From assembly GCF_034344865.1 (NCBI RefSeq), contig NZ_CP133774.1:2542001-2606000 (forward strand): a stretch of DNA of 64,000 nucleotides, read 5' to 3'. Shown piece after piece: positions 1-10,900 of the stretch (position 1 is its first letter; every line of letters begins with the position of its first letter). The notes below the pieces were generated by a model. That model did no database searches. It saw only the letters and a program-made list of their open reading frames with translations, and was not told where the DNA came from. This stretch comes from Pseudomonas sp. 10S4 (GTDB lineage: Bacteria > Pseudomonadota > Gammaproteobacteria > Pseudomonadales > Pseudomonadaceae). The position numbers and the translations under genes are program-made.

Positions 1-660
1 CGCCAACACCGGCCGCTTCAACACCAACACTGGCACCCCACGTTCCCGCGCCACTTCCAGTTTCGGTTCGGTAGCGGTGCTGCCGCTGTTTTTGCTGATT
101 AGCACATCGATCTGTCGCCGTTCGAACAGTTCGCGTTCATCTTCGATCACGAACGGCCCACGGGCGCCGATGACTTCGCAGCGTTCGTTGCCGGGGTAAA
201 CGTCGAGTGCGCGCAAGGTCCAGAATTGCTCCTGCGGGATTTCGTGCAGGTGCTGCAAGGGCTCGCGACCGAGGGTGAACAGCGGTCGTCGGAATGGTTT
301 TAGCGCTTCGATCAATTCTGCCCAGTCGCTGACTTCCCGCCAGTTGTCCCCAACCTGTGGTTGCCATGCCGGGCGCCGCAGCGCCCAGCATGGGACGCCG
401 CTCAACTGCGTTGCGGTCGCAGCGTTTTGGCTGATTTGTGCGGCGTAGGGGTGAGTAGCGTCCAGCAGCAGTTCAATGCCTTGATCGCGAATGAATTGAG
501 CCAGGCCTTCAGCGCCACCGTAACCGCCGACGCGAACCTGACAGGTCAGATCCGTCGGCACTCGACCGACACCGGCCAGGCTGTAAATGTGTTCCGGGCC
601 AAGCGTCCGGGCAATGGCCAAAGCTTCCGTCACGCCACCCAGCAACAACACGCGCTTCAT
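1..660 (-). CDS. cobK: Precorrin-6A reductase CobK, 3' part outside the window
   Basis: This gene encodes the NADPH-dependent reductase that converts precorrin-6A to precorrin-6B in aerobic cobalamin synthesis. The frame is open from the ATG at 660 to the window edge, giving 220 residues of a family usually about 240-250 long, so only the extreme C-terminus is missing. The N-terminus MKRVLLLGGVTEALAIAR is the nucleotide-binding beta strand and Gly-rich turn. DATHPYAAQIS near residue 75 and SKNSGSTATEPKL near the C-terminus are the expected CobK motifs. It lies downstream of cbiD and cobL in the same orientation, separated from cbiD by a REP pair. Identification is from motifs and context. Confidence 0.93.
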   Translation of the reverse strand, partial: MKRVLLLGGVTEALAIARTLGPEHIYSLAGVGRVPTDLTCQVRVGGYGGAEGLAQFIRDQGIELLLDATHPYAAQISQNAATATQLSGVPCWALRRPAWQPQVGDNWREVSDWAELIEALKPFRRPLFTLGREPLQHLHEIPQEQFWTLRALDVYPGNERCEVIGARGPFVIEDERELFERRQIDVLISKNSGSTATEPKLEVARERGVPVLVLKRPVLA

Positions 661-707
661 TGAAAGTCTCCCGGTCAGTTAAAAAAGCTAAGGCCAACCA
701 CATCACC

Positions 708-820
708 TGTGGCGAGCGAGCTTGCTCGCGTCGGGCTGCGCAGCGGCCCCAAAATTCACGCAATGCCACCCATTTTGTGAGTGCTGCGCACTCAAGCGGG
801 AGCAAGCTCCCTCGCCACAG
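708..820. repeat. REP pair (REPIN, GGCGAG class)
   Basis: Two inverted REP sequences face each other: TGTGGCGAGCGAGCTTGC from 708 and the complementary form GCAAGCTCCCTCGCCACA ending at 820. The GC-rich spacer contains GCTGCGCA-type inverted bits. The right half overlaps the 3' end of cbiD and supplies its last codons. The same class recurs at 28049-28182 and 47853-47942. Confidence 0.85.
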
Positions 821-1912
821 GGGGTTCGGCATGGCCAACAATCCCACCCTGGCGATCAATCGCAAACACCTCAACCTGAACCTGCGCCGGCACCACGCTG
901 CGAGCAAACTCCAGGGCATGCCGACATACTTCATCCCCGAGCGCGATCCCGACAGCGCTGGCCATCGCCAACGCCTGCTGACTGGTATTCGCCTCACGGA
1001 TCGATTGCTGCAAAGAGGCATCAGCCCCAATCGCCGCCGCCCACTCAGCCAGTTGCGGCAAGTCGATGCTCGAATGCCGACTGTGCAAATCCATATGCCC
1101 CGCCGCCAGTCTTGCTAGATCTTGCCGAAGCCGCCGCAAATGCTGAGTTTATCCACAGGTACTTTGCGCAGGTGCTTGAGCACGGCGCCAACGAAGTCGC
1201 CCATTTCGATCAAGGCGATTTCCGGCAAGTTGTAGACCCGGCGCATGGTGTCTTCGCTGGCGTTGCCGGTGCAGGCGGCGATGTGCAGGTAACCGTTGGT
1301 TTTGGCGACGTCGATGCCTTGGTGGATCGAGGCGATGTAGGCCGCGCAGGAAAACGGCCGGACGATGCCGCTGGTGCCCAGGATCGACAGTCCGCCGAGA
1401 ATCCCGAGGCGCGGGTTCATGGTTTTCAGCGCCAGGGCTTCACCGCCCTCGACATTGACCGTGACCTCGAAACCGCCGCGGTAATCGAGTTCTTCGGCCA
1501 GCAAGGTCAGGTGATCGGTGATCATTTTGCGCGGCACCGGGTTAATCGCGGGTTCGCCGACGCCCAACACCAAACCCGGCCGGGTGACAGTGCCGACGCC
1601 ACGACCGGCGATAAAACGAATGCCCGGCTCGGTACCCAGCCGTACGTAGGAATAGAGCAGCGCACCGTGAGTTACGTCCGGGTCATCACCGGCGTCCTTG
1701 ATCGTTCCAGCCTCGGCACCGTCATCGATCAATCGGCAGAATTCCAGGCGCATCTGCACCTGCTTGCCTTTGGGCAGGATGATCTCGACTGCGTCCGCAT
1801 AAGAGCCGCTCAGCAACAAACGTGCAGCGGCGAGGCTGGTGGCCGTGGCGCAACTGCCGGTGGTCAGGCCGCTGCGCAAGGGCGCGGGTTGTTCGGCGGT
1901 TTCGTCACGCAT
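792..1912 (-). CDS. cbiD: Cobalt-precorrin-5B C1-methyltransferase CbiD (reading frame interrupted)
   Basis: CbiD methylates C-1 of the corrin ring using SAM. In pseudomonads it stands in for CobF in an otherwise aerobic pathway (recalled knowledge). The start at 1912 gives [21 protein letters not shown] with the family's TTGSCA motif, and the frame runs to a TAG at 1115-1117 just after ICGGFGKI. The expected continuation [20 protein letters not shown] is present immediately after in another frame and ends at 792. Removing the two bases TA at the break restores GGFGKI-ARLAAGH without a length change; adding one base also restores the frame, with one extra residue. The repaired protein is about 372 aa. 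The last residues, [13 protein letters not shown], are encoded by a REP element. The gene overlaps cobL by 8 bp. Confidence 0.88.
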
Positions 1913-3116
1913 CGAGCGGCTTCGTCACATCGAGCAAAGTGATCGGCAGCGCCTGGCGCCAGGTGTCGAACTCGCCAAGCGGTTGCGCCTGAGCGATATG
2001 AATGCGCGTCAGCTCACCGCCATGCAGTTCGCGCCAAGCCATCAGGGTCATTTCGCTTTGCAGGGTGACGGCGTTGGCGATCAGTCGACCGCCGGGTTTC
2101 AGCGCAGTCCAGCAGGTGTCGAGCACGCCGTCGCGGGTCACGCCGCCGCCGATGAAAATCGCGTCCGGCCGTTCGAGCCCGGCCAAGGCTTGCGGCGCGC
2201 TGCCGCGAATCAATTGCAGGCCTGGAACGCCAAGGGCATCGCGGTTGTGTTCGATCAACAGTTGCCGACCGTCATCGGCCTCGATGGCCAATGTCCGGCA
2301 ACTCGGGTGAGCGCGCATCCATTCGATGCCGATCGAGCCGCTGCCGGCGCCGATGTCCCACAGCAGTTCGCCGGGTGTCGGTGCGAGGCGGGCGAGGGTG
2401 ATGGCACGCACGTCGCGTTTGGTCAGTTGGCCGTCATGCTGGAAAGCTGAATCCGGCAGACCGGCCAGGCGTGAAAGCCGCGCGGTGCCGGGTTCGGCGA
2501 TGCATTCGATGGCGATCACGTTGAGATCGGCAACGGCTGATGAGGTCCAGTCGCTGGCAACGCCGTTGATTCGCCGTTCGGTATCACCGCCCAAATGTTC
2601 CAGGACGCTCAGCCGGCTCGGTCCAAAACCGCGTTCACGCAGCAACGCCGCAATCGCCGCCGGGCTCTGTCCGTCATTGCTCAGCACCAGCAACCGCATG
2701 CCACTGGACACGTGCGCATTGAGCGCGGCGACCGGGCGCGCCACCACCGAAAGCGTCACCACCTCCTGTAACGGCCAGCCCATGCGCGCCGCCGCGAGGC
2801 TGCAAGAGGAGGGCGCCGGCAGGATCAGCATCTGCTCGGCGGGCACTTGCCGCGTGAGGCTGGCGCCGACGCCGAAGAACATCGGGTCGCCACTGGCCAG
2901 CACACAAACAGGCTCGCCATGGCGCTCAAGCACCGGGGCCAGGGAAAACGGACTCGGCCACAACTGCCGCTCGCCGCGAATACACACCGGCAACAAATCC
3001 AGTTGGCGCTGGCCGCCAATGATCCGCGAAGCGCCCAGCAGAGCCCGTCGGGCGTTTTTGCCCAGGCCCTTGAAGCCGTCTTCACCGATTCCTACTACTG
3101 TCAGCCAGGGTGACAT
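1905..3116 (-). CDS. cobL: Precorrin-6Y C5,15-methyltransferase (decarboxylating) CobL
   Basis: CobL is a fused CbiE-CbiT enzyme of 403 aa. It methylates precorrin-6B (the CobK product, historically called precorrin-6Y) at C-5 and C-15 and decarboxylates the C-12 acetate, giving precorrin-8X. The N-terminal half (about 1-200) is a tetrapyrrole methylase with VVGIGEDG at residue 8 and the substrate loop [13 protein letters not shown] near 90. The C-terminal half (about 215-400) is a CbiT-type Rossmann methyltransferase with [16 protein letters not shown]. Its ATG at 3116 is 144 bp from the divergent cobG start, so both operons share one promoter region. I saw no convincing cobalamin riboswitch in that gap. 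The 8-bp overlap with cbiD points to translational coupling. Confidence 0.95.
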   Translation of the reverse strand: MSPWLTVVGIGEDGFKGLGKNARRALLGASRIIGGQRQLDLLPVCIRGERQLWPSPFSLAPVLERHGEPVCVLASGDPMFFGVGASLTRQVPAEQMLILPAPSSCSLAAARMGWPLQEVVTLSVVARPVAALNAHVSSGMRLLVLSNDGQSPAAIAALLRERGFGPSRLSVLEHLGGDTERRINGVASDWTSSAVADLNVIAIECIAEPGTARLSRLAGLPDSAFQHDGQLTKRDVRAITLARLAPTPGELLWDIGAGSGSIGIEWMRAHPSCRTLAIEADDGRQLLIEHNRDALGVPGLQLIRGSAPQALAGLERPDAIFIGGGVTRDGVLDTCWTALKPGGRLIANAVTLQSEMTLMAWRELHGGELTRIHIAQAQPLGEFDTWRQALPITLLDVTKPLDA

Positions 3117-3260
3117 CTACAGTCCTCAAAAATAGTCCTCAAACGGACTGTTCCGACGGGCAGGCTTTTCATGCCGCCTGACAAAGCAGGCATAATACCG
3201 CGCCTTCGCCCGCGAAGCGCCTTTCCCACTCTGCCGGTCGCCCCCTTGAACGAACGCCCG

Positions 3261-4568
3261 ATGTCCACCGCCCTACGCCCCTCGGCCTGCCCGGGGTTGC
3301 TGCGTATCGTCCCGGCGCTGGATGGCGGGATCTGTCGGATCAAGTTGAATGGCGGCTCGATCAGTGCCGATCAGGCCGTCGCCGTCGCCGATGCGGCTGA
3401 ACGCTTTGCTGGCGGGGTGATCGAGGCGACCAACCGCGCCAACCTGCAAATTCGCGGGATTGGCAGCGAGCAGTCGGCCTTGATCGACAGCCTGCTGGCC
3501 GCCGGGTTGGGGCCAAGGACGGCGGCGGGCGACGATGTGCGCAACCTGATGCTCAGTCCTAGCGCCGGGATCGACCGGCAGATGCTGCTCGATACGCGTC
3601 CGCTGGCGGGCCAGATCCTCGACAGCCTGCAAAGCCACCCGCGTTTCCACGAGTTGAGCGCCAAGTTCGCCGTGCAACTCGATGGCGGCGAAGCCCTGGC
3701 GATGCTCGAACATCACCACGACCTGTGGTTGAGCGTCGGCGAACAGGATGACGAGTACGTGCTGGCTTTCGGTCTGGCCGGTTGCCCGACGGATGCGCCG
3801 ATCAGTGCGGTGCGGCTGAGGGATGGCCACGCGCTGGTGATCGCAGTGCTGGAATTGTTCCTCGATCTGGCACGTCCCGAGCAGACACGCATGCGGCATC
3901 TGCTGGAAGAAATTCCGGTGGCAGCGTTTGTCGCGCAACTGGCTGAGCGGGTGCCGCTGGTGTCCCTCGCTTATTGGTTGCGTTCAGCGTCCTCGGAGGC
4001 CCTGCACATCGGCGCGCATCCGCAGCGGGAAACTGCTCGCGTTTACATCGGCGCGGTGCCGCCCTTGGGCCGACTCGATCCCGCCATGCTCCGAGGCGCC
4101 GCCAAACTGGCCCTTGAACACGGCGATGGCAGCCTGCGTTTCACACCGTGGCAAAGCCTGTTGCTGCCCGGTGTCCAGGAACACGATGCCGCTCAAGTTA
4201 TCCACAACCTGGAAAATCTGGGCCTGCACTGTTCGGCGGACGATGCCTTGGCGCACCTGATTGCCTGTACCGGTTCCGCCGGTTGCGGCAAAGGCCTGTC
4301 CGACACCAAGGGCGATGCGCTGCAACTGGCGGCGCTGCTGCAACGCCACGGCCAAATCCTGAATGTGCACCTTTCCGGTTGCCCGCGTTCCTGCGCCGCT
4401 GCGCACATCGCCCCCGTCACTTTGCTGGCGGTTTCACTCGGTCACTACGACCTTTATTTTCGCGATGCCACGCTGCCGGGTTTCGGCGCGTTGCACGCAC
4501 GCAATCTTACTATTGAAGCGGTCGCAGCCTTGCTCGACGCCCGCTCACGGAGCCCCCTAGATGCTTGA
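3261..4568 (+). CDS. cobG: Precorrin-3B synthase CobG
   Basis: CobG is an oxygen-dependent mono-oxygenase (435 aa) that hydroxylates C-20 of precorrin-3A and forms the gamma-lactone of precorrin-3B, the step that defines aerobic B12 synthesis. The protein has the duplicated nitrite/sulphite reductase ferredoxin-like layout. The 4Fe-4S/siroheme-type cysteines lie in ACTGSAGCGKGL (about 335) and LSGCPRSCAAAH (about 370). The ATG at 3261 begins MSTALRPSACPGLLRIVPA, which matches the family start; in-frame codons upstream give only low-complexity sequence. It overlaps cobH by 8 bp and heads the plus-strand cob operon. Confidence 0.94.
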   Translation: MSTALRPSACPGLLRIVPALDGGICRIKLNGGSISADQAVAVADAAERFAGGVIEATNRANLQIRGIGSEQSALIDSLLAAGLGPRTAAGDDVRNLMLSPSAGIDRQMLLDTRPLAGQILDSLQSHPRFHELSAKFAVQLDGGEALAMLEHHHDLWLSVGEQDDEYVLAFGLAGCPTDAPISAVRLRDGHALVIAVLELFLDLARPEQTRMRHLLEEIPVAAFVAQLAERVPLVSLAYWLRSASSEALHIGAHPQRETARVYIGAVPPLGRLDPAMLRGAAKLALEHGDGSLRFTPWQSLLLPGVQEHDAAQVIHNLENLGLHCSADDALAHLIACTGSAGCGKGLSDTKGDALQLAALLQRHGQILNVHLSGCPRSCAAAHIAPVTLLAVSLGHYDLYFRDATLPGFGALHARNLTIEAVAALLDARSRSPLDA

Positions 4569-5187
4569 TTACATCCGCGACGGTCAGGAGATCTATCGCA
4601 ACTCCTTCGCGATCATTCGTGCCGAGGCTAACCTTTCGCGCATCCCGGCTGACCTGGAAAAACTCGCGGTGCGGGTGATCCACGCGTGCGGCATGGTCGA
4701 GGCCATCGACGGTCTGCAATTCTCCGAAGGCGCCGGCAAGGCCGGGCGCGATGCGTTGGCGGCCGGTGCGCCGATCCTGTGCGACGCGCGGATGGTCAGC
4801 GAAGGCGTGACTCGTGCGCGTTTGCCTGCGAACAATCAGGTGATCTGCACGCTGCGCGACGACAGCGTTCCTGAGCTCGCTCGCGAGTTGGGCAACACTC
4901 GTTCCGCCGCCGCGCTGGAGCTGTGGCGTCCGCACCTGGAAGGCAGCGTGGTGGTGATCGGCAACGCGCCGACCGCGTTGTTCTACTTGTTGGAAATGAT
5001 CGACGCTGGCGCACCGAAACCGGCGTTGATTCTCGGCTTCCCGGTGGGCTTCGTCGGCGCCGCCGAATCCAAGGCGATGCTTGCGGCGGACAGTCGCGGT
5101 GTGCCGTTTGTCATCATGCAAGGCCGGCTCGGCGGTAGCGCCATGGCCGCCGCCGCCGTCAACGCCCTCGCCACGGAGATCGAATGA
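4561..5187 (+). CDS. cobH: Precorrin-8X methylmutase CobH
   Basis: CobH (208 aa) moves the methyl group from C-11 to C-12 of precorrin-8X to give hydrogenobyrinate. The catalytic histidine is in [11 protein letters not shown] (His41 here). The family motifs [10 protein letters not shown] near 70 and [16 protein letters not shown] near 120, and the C-terminal [13 protein letters not shown], are all present. It starts inside cobG and shares an ATGA overlap with cobI, so the four plus-strand genes form one tightly coupled operon. No irregularities seen. Confidence 0.96.
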   Translation: MLDYIRDGQEIYRNSFAIIRAEANLSRIPADLEKLAVRVIHACGMVEAIDGLQFSEGAGKAGRDALAAGAPILCDARMVSEGVTRARLPANNQVICTLRDDSVPELARELGNTRSAAALELWRPHLEGSVVVIGNAPTALFYLLEMIDAGAPKPALILGFPVGFVGAAESKAMLAADSRGVPFVIMQGRLGGSAMAAAAVNALATEIE

Positions 5188-5918
5188 TGCAGCAACCTGG
5201 ACGCTTGATCGGCCTGGGCGTCGGCCCCGGTGATCCGGAACTGATTACCGTCAAAGCCCTGCGCTTGCTGCGCGAATCGCCGGTGGTGGCGTACTTCGTT
5301 GCCAAGGGCAAAAAGGGCAATGCGTTCGGCATCATCGAAGCGCACCTTCAAGAAGCGCAAAACCTGTTGCCGCTGGTGTACCCGGTGACCACCGAAGCGC
5401 TGCCGGCGCCGCTGTCTTATGAACAAGTAATCAGCGACTTCTACGACACCGCTGCCGAGCAGCTTGCCGAGCATCTGGATGCCGGCCGCGATGTGGCGGT
5501 GATTTGCGAGGGTGACCCGTTCTTCTACGGTTCCTACATGTACCTGCACGATCGCCTGGCCGAGCGTTACATCGCCGAAGTGGTGCCGGGCGTCTGCTCG
5601 ATGCTCGGCGGCGCTTCGGTGCTGGGTTCGCCGCTGGTGTATCGCAATCAGAGCCTGTCGGTGTTGTCCGGCGTGTTGCCTCATGAAGAACTGAAACGAC
5701 GTCTGGCCGATGCCGATGCGGCGGTGATCATGAAGCTGGGGCGCAACTTCCCCAAGGTTCGTCAGGTGTTGGAAGAACTCGGTATGGCCGGGCGCGCGCT
5801 GTACGTCGAACGCGCAACCATGGCCAATCAGAAAATCGTCCCGCTGGATGAAGTCGAGCCGATGTCCTCGCCGTACTTCTCGCTGATCATCGTACCCGGC
5901 GAACGGTGGCAAGGTTGA
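5184..5918 (+). CDS. cobI: Precorrin-2 C20-methyltransferase CobI
   Basis: CobI (244 aa) transfers a methyl group from SAM to C-20 of precorrin-2, giving precorrin-3A, the CobG substrate. It is a class III tetrapyrrole methylase: [20 protein letters not shown] forms the N-terminal strand and loop (about residues 9-28), [17 protein letters not shown] near 110 is the substrate-binding loop, and [13 protein letters not shown] near 133 follows. ATG codons at 5184 and 5187 are both possible starts; 5184 gives a 4-bp ATGA overlap with cobH. It overlaps the next gene by 13 bp. Confidence 0.95.
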   Translation: MMQQPGRLIGLGVGPGDPELITVKALRLLRESPVVAYFVAKGKKGNAFGIIEAHLQEAQNLLPLVYPVTTEALPAPLSYEQVISDFYDTAAEQLAEHLDAGRDVAVICEGDPFFYGSYMYLHDRLAERYIAEVVPGVCSMLGGASVLGSPLVYRNQSLSVLSGVLPHEELKRRLADADAAVIMKLGRNFPKVRQVLEELGMAGRALYVERATMANQKIVPLDEVEPMSSPYFSLIIVPGERWQG

Positions 5919-7624
5919 AGGGCCGTCCAGCTCCGGCGATTGTCATTCTGGGCAATGGTAGCCTCGCCACGGCGCAGCGGATTCAGCAGCGCTACCCGGA
6001 CGCGTTGATCCACGGTTTGGCCGAGCGGGTTGAAGGCGCTGACCGTACCTATCAAGAGTTCGGCGTGACCCTGCGCGAGCTCTATCAACAGGACACGCCG
6101 ATCATCGCCCTGTGCGCGGCCGGCATTGTCATTCGCACCCTGGCGCCGTTGTTGCTGGAAAAAGGCGCCGAGCCGCCGGTGCTGGCCGTCGCCGAAGACG
6201 GCAGCGCCGTGGTGCCGCTGCTCGGTGGCCTGGGCGGAGTGAATGTGTTGGCGCGAGAGATCGCCGCAGCGCTGGACGTCGCAGCAGCCATTACCACCAG
6301 TGGTGAATTGCGTTTCGGCACTTGCCTGCTCAATCCACCGAGCGGCTATGCCCTCGGCGATCTGGAACTGGGCAAACGCTTCGTTTCGGATTTGCTCTCG
6401 GGTGAGTCGGTGCGCATCGAAGGTCTGGCCCCGTGGTTGGCCGAGGCGCAATTGCCGGAAGATCAACAGGCGCGATTGGCGATTCATGTCGGTCATGCCG
6501 AGCGTCAGCCGAGTGCCAATGAACTGCTGATTTATCCGCGCAATGTGCTGGTGGCGGTGACGGCGGGAACGGCTGATCTCGCTGGCGTCATTCGCGCGGC
6601 GTTGCATGAAGCGAACATCGCGTTGCAGTCGCTTGCTTGCCTGTTGGCGGATGAAAGCGACATGGCCAACGGCGCATTGCGCGAGGCCGCGCTTGAACTG
6701 GCCGTGCCGCTGCGTTTTGGCGCTCGGTCCGGCAGTGTGTTTGAACAGGCCCGGAGTGCCGCACCATCGCTGCTCACAACGATCGAGGTCAATGACTCGA
6801 TGACCATCGCGGTCGCTGCCGAACCGCTTGATCCGCTGCTGATCGGCCGTCCTCGCGGACGGCTGGCGGTGATCGGTCTAGGCCCCGGCGCGGCTGAATT
6901 GATGGTGCCTGCGGTGAAGGCCGAACTGGCTCGAGCCAACGACGTGTTGGGTTATGAAACCTACGTGCGCATGGCCGGCCCGTTCCGCGCCGATCAGGTG
7001 ATGCACTGCACCGACAACCGCGAAGAGATGCAGCGTGCCCGCCACGCTTTCGAACTCGCGGCCCAGGGGCGTTCGGTGGTGGTGGTGTCGTCCGGTGATC
7101 CGGGCGTGTTTGCCATGGCCGCTGCGGTGCTCGAAGCCCTGCACGAATCGAGCGATGCGAACTGGCACAACGTCGACCTGGAAATTCTCCCCGGCGTTTC
7201 CGCATCGCTGGCCACGGCTGCTCAGGCCGGAGCGCCGTTGGGCCATGACTTCTGCGTGATGTCGCTCTCGGACAATCTCAAGCCGTGGTCGATTATCGAG
7301 AAGCGTCTTGATCTGGCCGCCCAGGCGGATTTGGCCCTGGCCTTCTACAACCCGATCTCCCGTTCTCGGCCATGGCAATTGGGTCGCGCGCTGGAGATCG
7401 TCGCGCAGCACCGTACCGCCGAAACGCCTGTGGTGTTGGGACGTGACATTGGCCGCCCGGGTCAGACTCTGCGCGTGACCACGTTGGGGCAGTTGACCCC
7501 GGATCAGGTCGACATGCGCACGATGGTCCTGGTCGGTTCGTCAACCACTTGTGTGTTCCCTCGTGCCGAGGGAGGCGAGTGGGTGTATACGCCGCGGTGG
7601 TATGGCGACAAGCCTGTTGGTTAA
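5906..7624 (+). CDS. cobJ: CbiG-CobJ fusion: cobalt-precorrin-5A hydrolase-like domain plus precorrin-3B C17-methyltransferase
   Basis: This 572-aa protein joins two corrin-ring enzymes. The N-terminal part (about 1-300) is CbiG-like: [15 protein letters not shown] near residue 70, then [14 protein letters not shown], then the C-terminal CbiG region with [13 protein letters not shown] near 275. The C-terminal part (about 320-565) is the CobJ/CbiH methylase that contracts the ring at C-17: [43 protein letters not shown] and [14 protein letters not shown]. The start is the GTG at 5906 inside cobI. CbiG normally opens the lactone in the anaerobic route, so its fusion to CobJ beside an aerobic CobG is notable. 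A strong terminator follows the stop. Confidence 0.93.
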   Translation: MARLKGRPAPAIVILGNGSLATAQRIQQRYPDALIHGLAERVEGADRTYQEFGVTLRELYQQDTPIIALCAAGIVIRTLAPLLLEKGAEPPVLAVAEDGSAVVPLLGGLGGVNVLAREIAAALDVAAAITTSGELRFGTCLLNPPSGYALGDLELGKRFVSDLLSGESVRIEGLAPWLAEAQLPEDQQARLAIHVGHAERQPSANELLIYPRNVLVAVTAGTADLAGVIRAALHEANIALQSLACLLADESDMANGALREAALELAVPLRFGARSGSVFEQARSAAPSLLTTIEVNDSMTIAVAAEPLDPLLIGRPRGRLAVIGLGPGAAELMVPAVKAELARANDVLGYETYVRMAGPFRADQVMHCTDNREEMQRARHAFELAAQGRSVVVVSSGDPGVFAMAAAVLEALHESSDANWHNVDLEILPGVSASLATAAQAGAPLGHDFCVMSLSDNLKPWSIIEKRLDLAAQADLALAFYNPISRSRPWQLGRALEIVAQHRTAETPVVLGRDIGRPGQTLRVTTLGQLTPDQVDMRTMVLVGSSTTCVFPRAEGGEWVYTPRWYGDKPVG

Positions 7625-7631
7625 TTAAAAA

Positions 7632-7651
7632 AACGCCTCTTTTGAGGCGTT
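7632..7651 (+). terminator. Rho-independent terminator of the cobGHIJ operon
   Basis: A perfect 8-bp stem AACGCCTC/GAGGCGTT with a TTTT loop starts 7 bp after the cobJ stop and is followed by TATTTATTTG. Runs of A upstream make it possibly bidirectional. Confidence 0.9.
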
Positions 7652-7671
7652 ATTTATTTGTCTGTCGTTAT

Positions 7672-7699
7672 ATCTGGCATTGATTGTTCAATGCCAGAT
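7672..7699. promoter_or_regulatory. Perfect 12-bp inverted repeat before the toxin gene
   Basis: ATCTGGCATTGA (7672-7683) and TCAATGCCAGAT (7688-7699) are exact inverted copies around the loop TTGT. There is no T-tract, so it is less like a terminator than the hairpin just upstream. It lies 204 bp before the toxin start in an AT-rich leader (7652-7902) that holds no gene I can support. It could be an operator or a weak second terminator. Confidence 0.5.
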
Positions 7700-7902
7700 T
7701 GTCCCTGCTTGAGTTTCAAGTTGTGTAGACATTAATTGAATATCTTTGCGATTTGATAAGTTCGGTGTGAGTCGTTAGTTTGACTTCAAATAACGTGTGT
7801 TGCTGCCTGATGGGGCGGCTGTAAGTGTCGTCTTGTCGAAGCGCTGTCTGTTTGTTCGGTTTCGCTTGATTAATATGTTTCGTTAAATATGGATGTTTAA
7901 CT

Positions 7903-10900
7903 ATGAGTCAACAGGAAGTTGTCAGTGGTCACGCGTATGTCGGTATTGCCGATCTCTTAAAGCGTTCCGATCTGGAACGCCTGCTTGAACCCTATAAGAA
8001 GGCTGATCAGTACGAAGCCATTCTCCGCTATTACCAGGGTTGTATCGATGCGCAGGATGATCAGAGCCTGCTTCGCCCGCTGACATTGCTGGATGAAGCA
8101 TTGGGGTCACTGGTCCCACCGGTACGCCGACGGCGAGACACGGACGAGCCGTTGTCCCCCGGCAACGGTGTGGAGGCGATATCTGAGCTCCAACAGAAGG
8201 TCAGCGACTACGGCAGTCGTGTGGCCCAGAGTGTCGAAACCCTGAAAAGCGCGCTACCGGAAGTTCCGAAGAAACTGCACTTTGTCTGGCTGGGCGGTGG
8301 CATTGGGGATATCCAGCGCGACTACATCAATGTCTGGAAGCAAGTCATGGTCAAGGACGGCCATAAACTGATGCTGTGGTATGACGCCGATGCGCTGCTG
8401 GCGCATGAGACCAACCGGATCATTGTCCAGGCGGCGAAGGCCAGCGCGATGGCGGCTGGTGGCGAAAGCCTTGCCGTCGCCATCGACCTCAACAACGTGT
8501 ATGTGGAACGGTTGATACCGCTCAAAGAGCAACTTTATGCCCATATCCTCAGGGCTGGGGAGCGAGGTAAAAGTGCCGATGAGGCGCGTATCGACCTGCT
8601 GGTTCGCGGCTATGGACAAGACGAAAAAGCACTTAGGGTATTACGGGAGAAACACCTTCTCAGTATTGAAGCCTTGAAAAGTGAAGACCTGCTGTTATGC
8701 GATCTTCAACTGTTGAAAGAGCCGCTGCGCGTAGAGGATATCTATCAGCAGGAAATAAACTTACGCGGTAACTTTGCCAGCGCTTCCGATGTCGTGCGTA
8801 CAGAAGTTATGTTTATTGAGGGCGGATTGTATTCCGACGTGGACAATCTTCCACCTCTGATGGAAACATTGGGCGAGGTGGACATCAGCAAGTTTGATGA
8901 AACTAAGCGCCTGGGCGTTTTGCAGTTACTGCTGGATCACAACCCCGATTGGATGCCGGGCCGGCAAAACGTAGCGAGTCGGTATAAAAAGTATGTCGAC
9001 TCCATTGCGCACGATCAACGTGCCGCTCTGGAGACGTTCGCCAGAAGCCGACCGGCGTTGAATGATGTGTTTCATGTTCCGGAAAATCGTCAAGTCCGGC
9101 TCGATGGTTTGCGCGCCGTGGCAGTGGGCGCTGCGGTCAATAACTCCTTTCTGATGGGGCATCCTGGCTCGGCAACGGTCAATGCGGTCATCAATCGCTT
9201 CCTGATCAATTACGAGGTGGTCAATACCACGGCACGCAAGGCTGTCGAGCAAAACGTCAGGTATTCCGATTTCCCGGTAATGGACAGGCTGGCACTGGAG
9301 ACCGTCGTTGAACAGTTCGGGCCGCTGGACGAGCTGTCCGACATGGAGGCGTTTACCATCCAAAAATTGGCACAGGGGGCTGCCGACTACTACAGCGATG
9401 GCATCTACCCGGGTAGCGAGAACACCATTTTTTTAACCGGGCCGATTGCGATGCTCGAAGGTATAAGCGATTACGAGAAAAGTAACCTGACGCCGAGGAC
9501 GGCCGAAAAGTTGCGTCAACTCGTCGGGATCAGGGGTAATGGCACGGTCAATCGGCAAACCGAAGAGGAACAGGATCATTCCTGGAAGGAGCAGACCGAT
9601 TCGAAAGCCCAATGGCTGATCGATGAGAAAAAACGCTGGCTGGAGGGCCGGTTCCAGGCGCGCTACCAAGGCGATATTACGCAACTGCTCGAACGCAATG
9701 CCATCGAGTTCGAAGCAGGCTGGCCGCTGATCGAAGGGCGGCATGTGTTGTCGACCGGCGTCCTCCAGCGTCTGCTGGATCACTTGGGCGAGCCATTCCT
9801 GAGGGCGATGAGTCAGGGAGGTGATACCCGCGTGACATTCGACAAACTGTTGCCGCTGAGTTTTGATGATCGCCAGGCCATCATCGCTCAGGACATCAGT
9901 GCTTTCCCGCCCGCCATGCCAGGTGATGTCACAACCCAAGGCCTTTCCATCATTGAAGTACTTGAACGCCTGGCCAGCGGTTCGCTGCTGACGGAACAGT
10001 TGAGCGCCGCGCAACGCCTGTCGCTCGGTCAATTGTTGGGGCTTGAGTCGCTGGACAACCGCAGCTTCGAAGCGGTGGCCGACGAACTCGAGAACCTGGC
10101 GAAAAGGGTTAGCGATAAAGGCGTCGCGGGGCGCTACGGAGTTATCGAGGAGCAGTTGTTCAAGTGCAAGGCCTCTGAATTCATCGCCGGACTTAAAAGC
10201 CCGGTTGAGGGCCTGCTGTCTCACTCCGAGACGGTGCTGGCCCTTAAGCAAAATGCCATGCAAACACCTATGAGCCTGCGTCAGTGGGGGCGCCAGGTGG
10301 CCACGATCCAGCTGGCGGCAAAAGCCGAATTCCGTGATCACCTTGCCGAGCGTTCCAGTGAACTGCTGGACAGTTTCACCGAGCCTTGCAAGTTGGTGCC
10401 CCAGGATCTGTTGTTCGATGGCTTCGGCGACACCATCGGCCGTCGGTGTTATCCCCTGTCACTGGCGATGGCGGCTGCGATTGCCAAGGGCGAGGCTGCG
10501 GTCACTCAACTGCGTGAGCGTTTTTTTGTGAGCGTGCTTTCACCTGATGACAGTGATTCGCGAACTTTTGTACAGGCCATCGAAACACTGCACAACGTGC
10601 AGGAGAGTGATGTCGGCACTGTCCTGGCTCGTTCCAGCCTTGAGCAAGTGGTGCAAATGCTGAAGTCCAGGACTACGACCAGCACGCTGATGCTTAACTC
10701 TGACAACCACTCCATGCTAATCGCCAAGACCGTTGTCGAGGATCGCAGTCGCTATCACTTCTACGATCCGAACCTGGGTGTTTTTCAGTTCAATCAACTC
10801 ACGGAGATGCACCGCTCTCTCGAAGTTTTTTCGAGGAGAAGGGCATGGCTACCTTTTATGGCGCCTATGTTGAGGGCAATCGAAGGACCTTCGACCTGAT

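Noticed and set aside
3117..3260. Cobalamin riboswitch between cobL and cobG
   Set aside because: I looked for the B12-box-like GCCACTG and long paired leader but saw none; the 144-bp gap is also short for two leaders.
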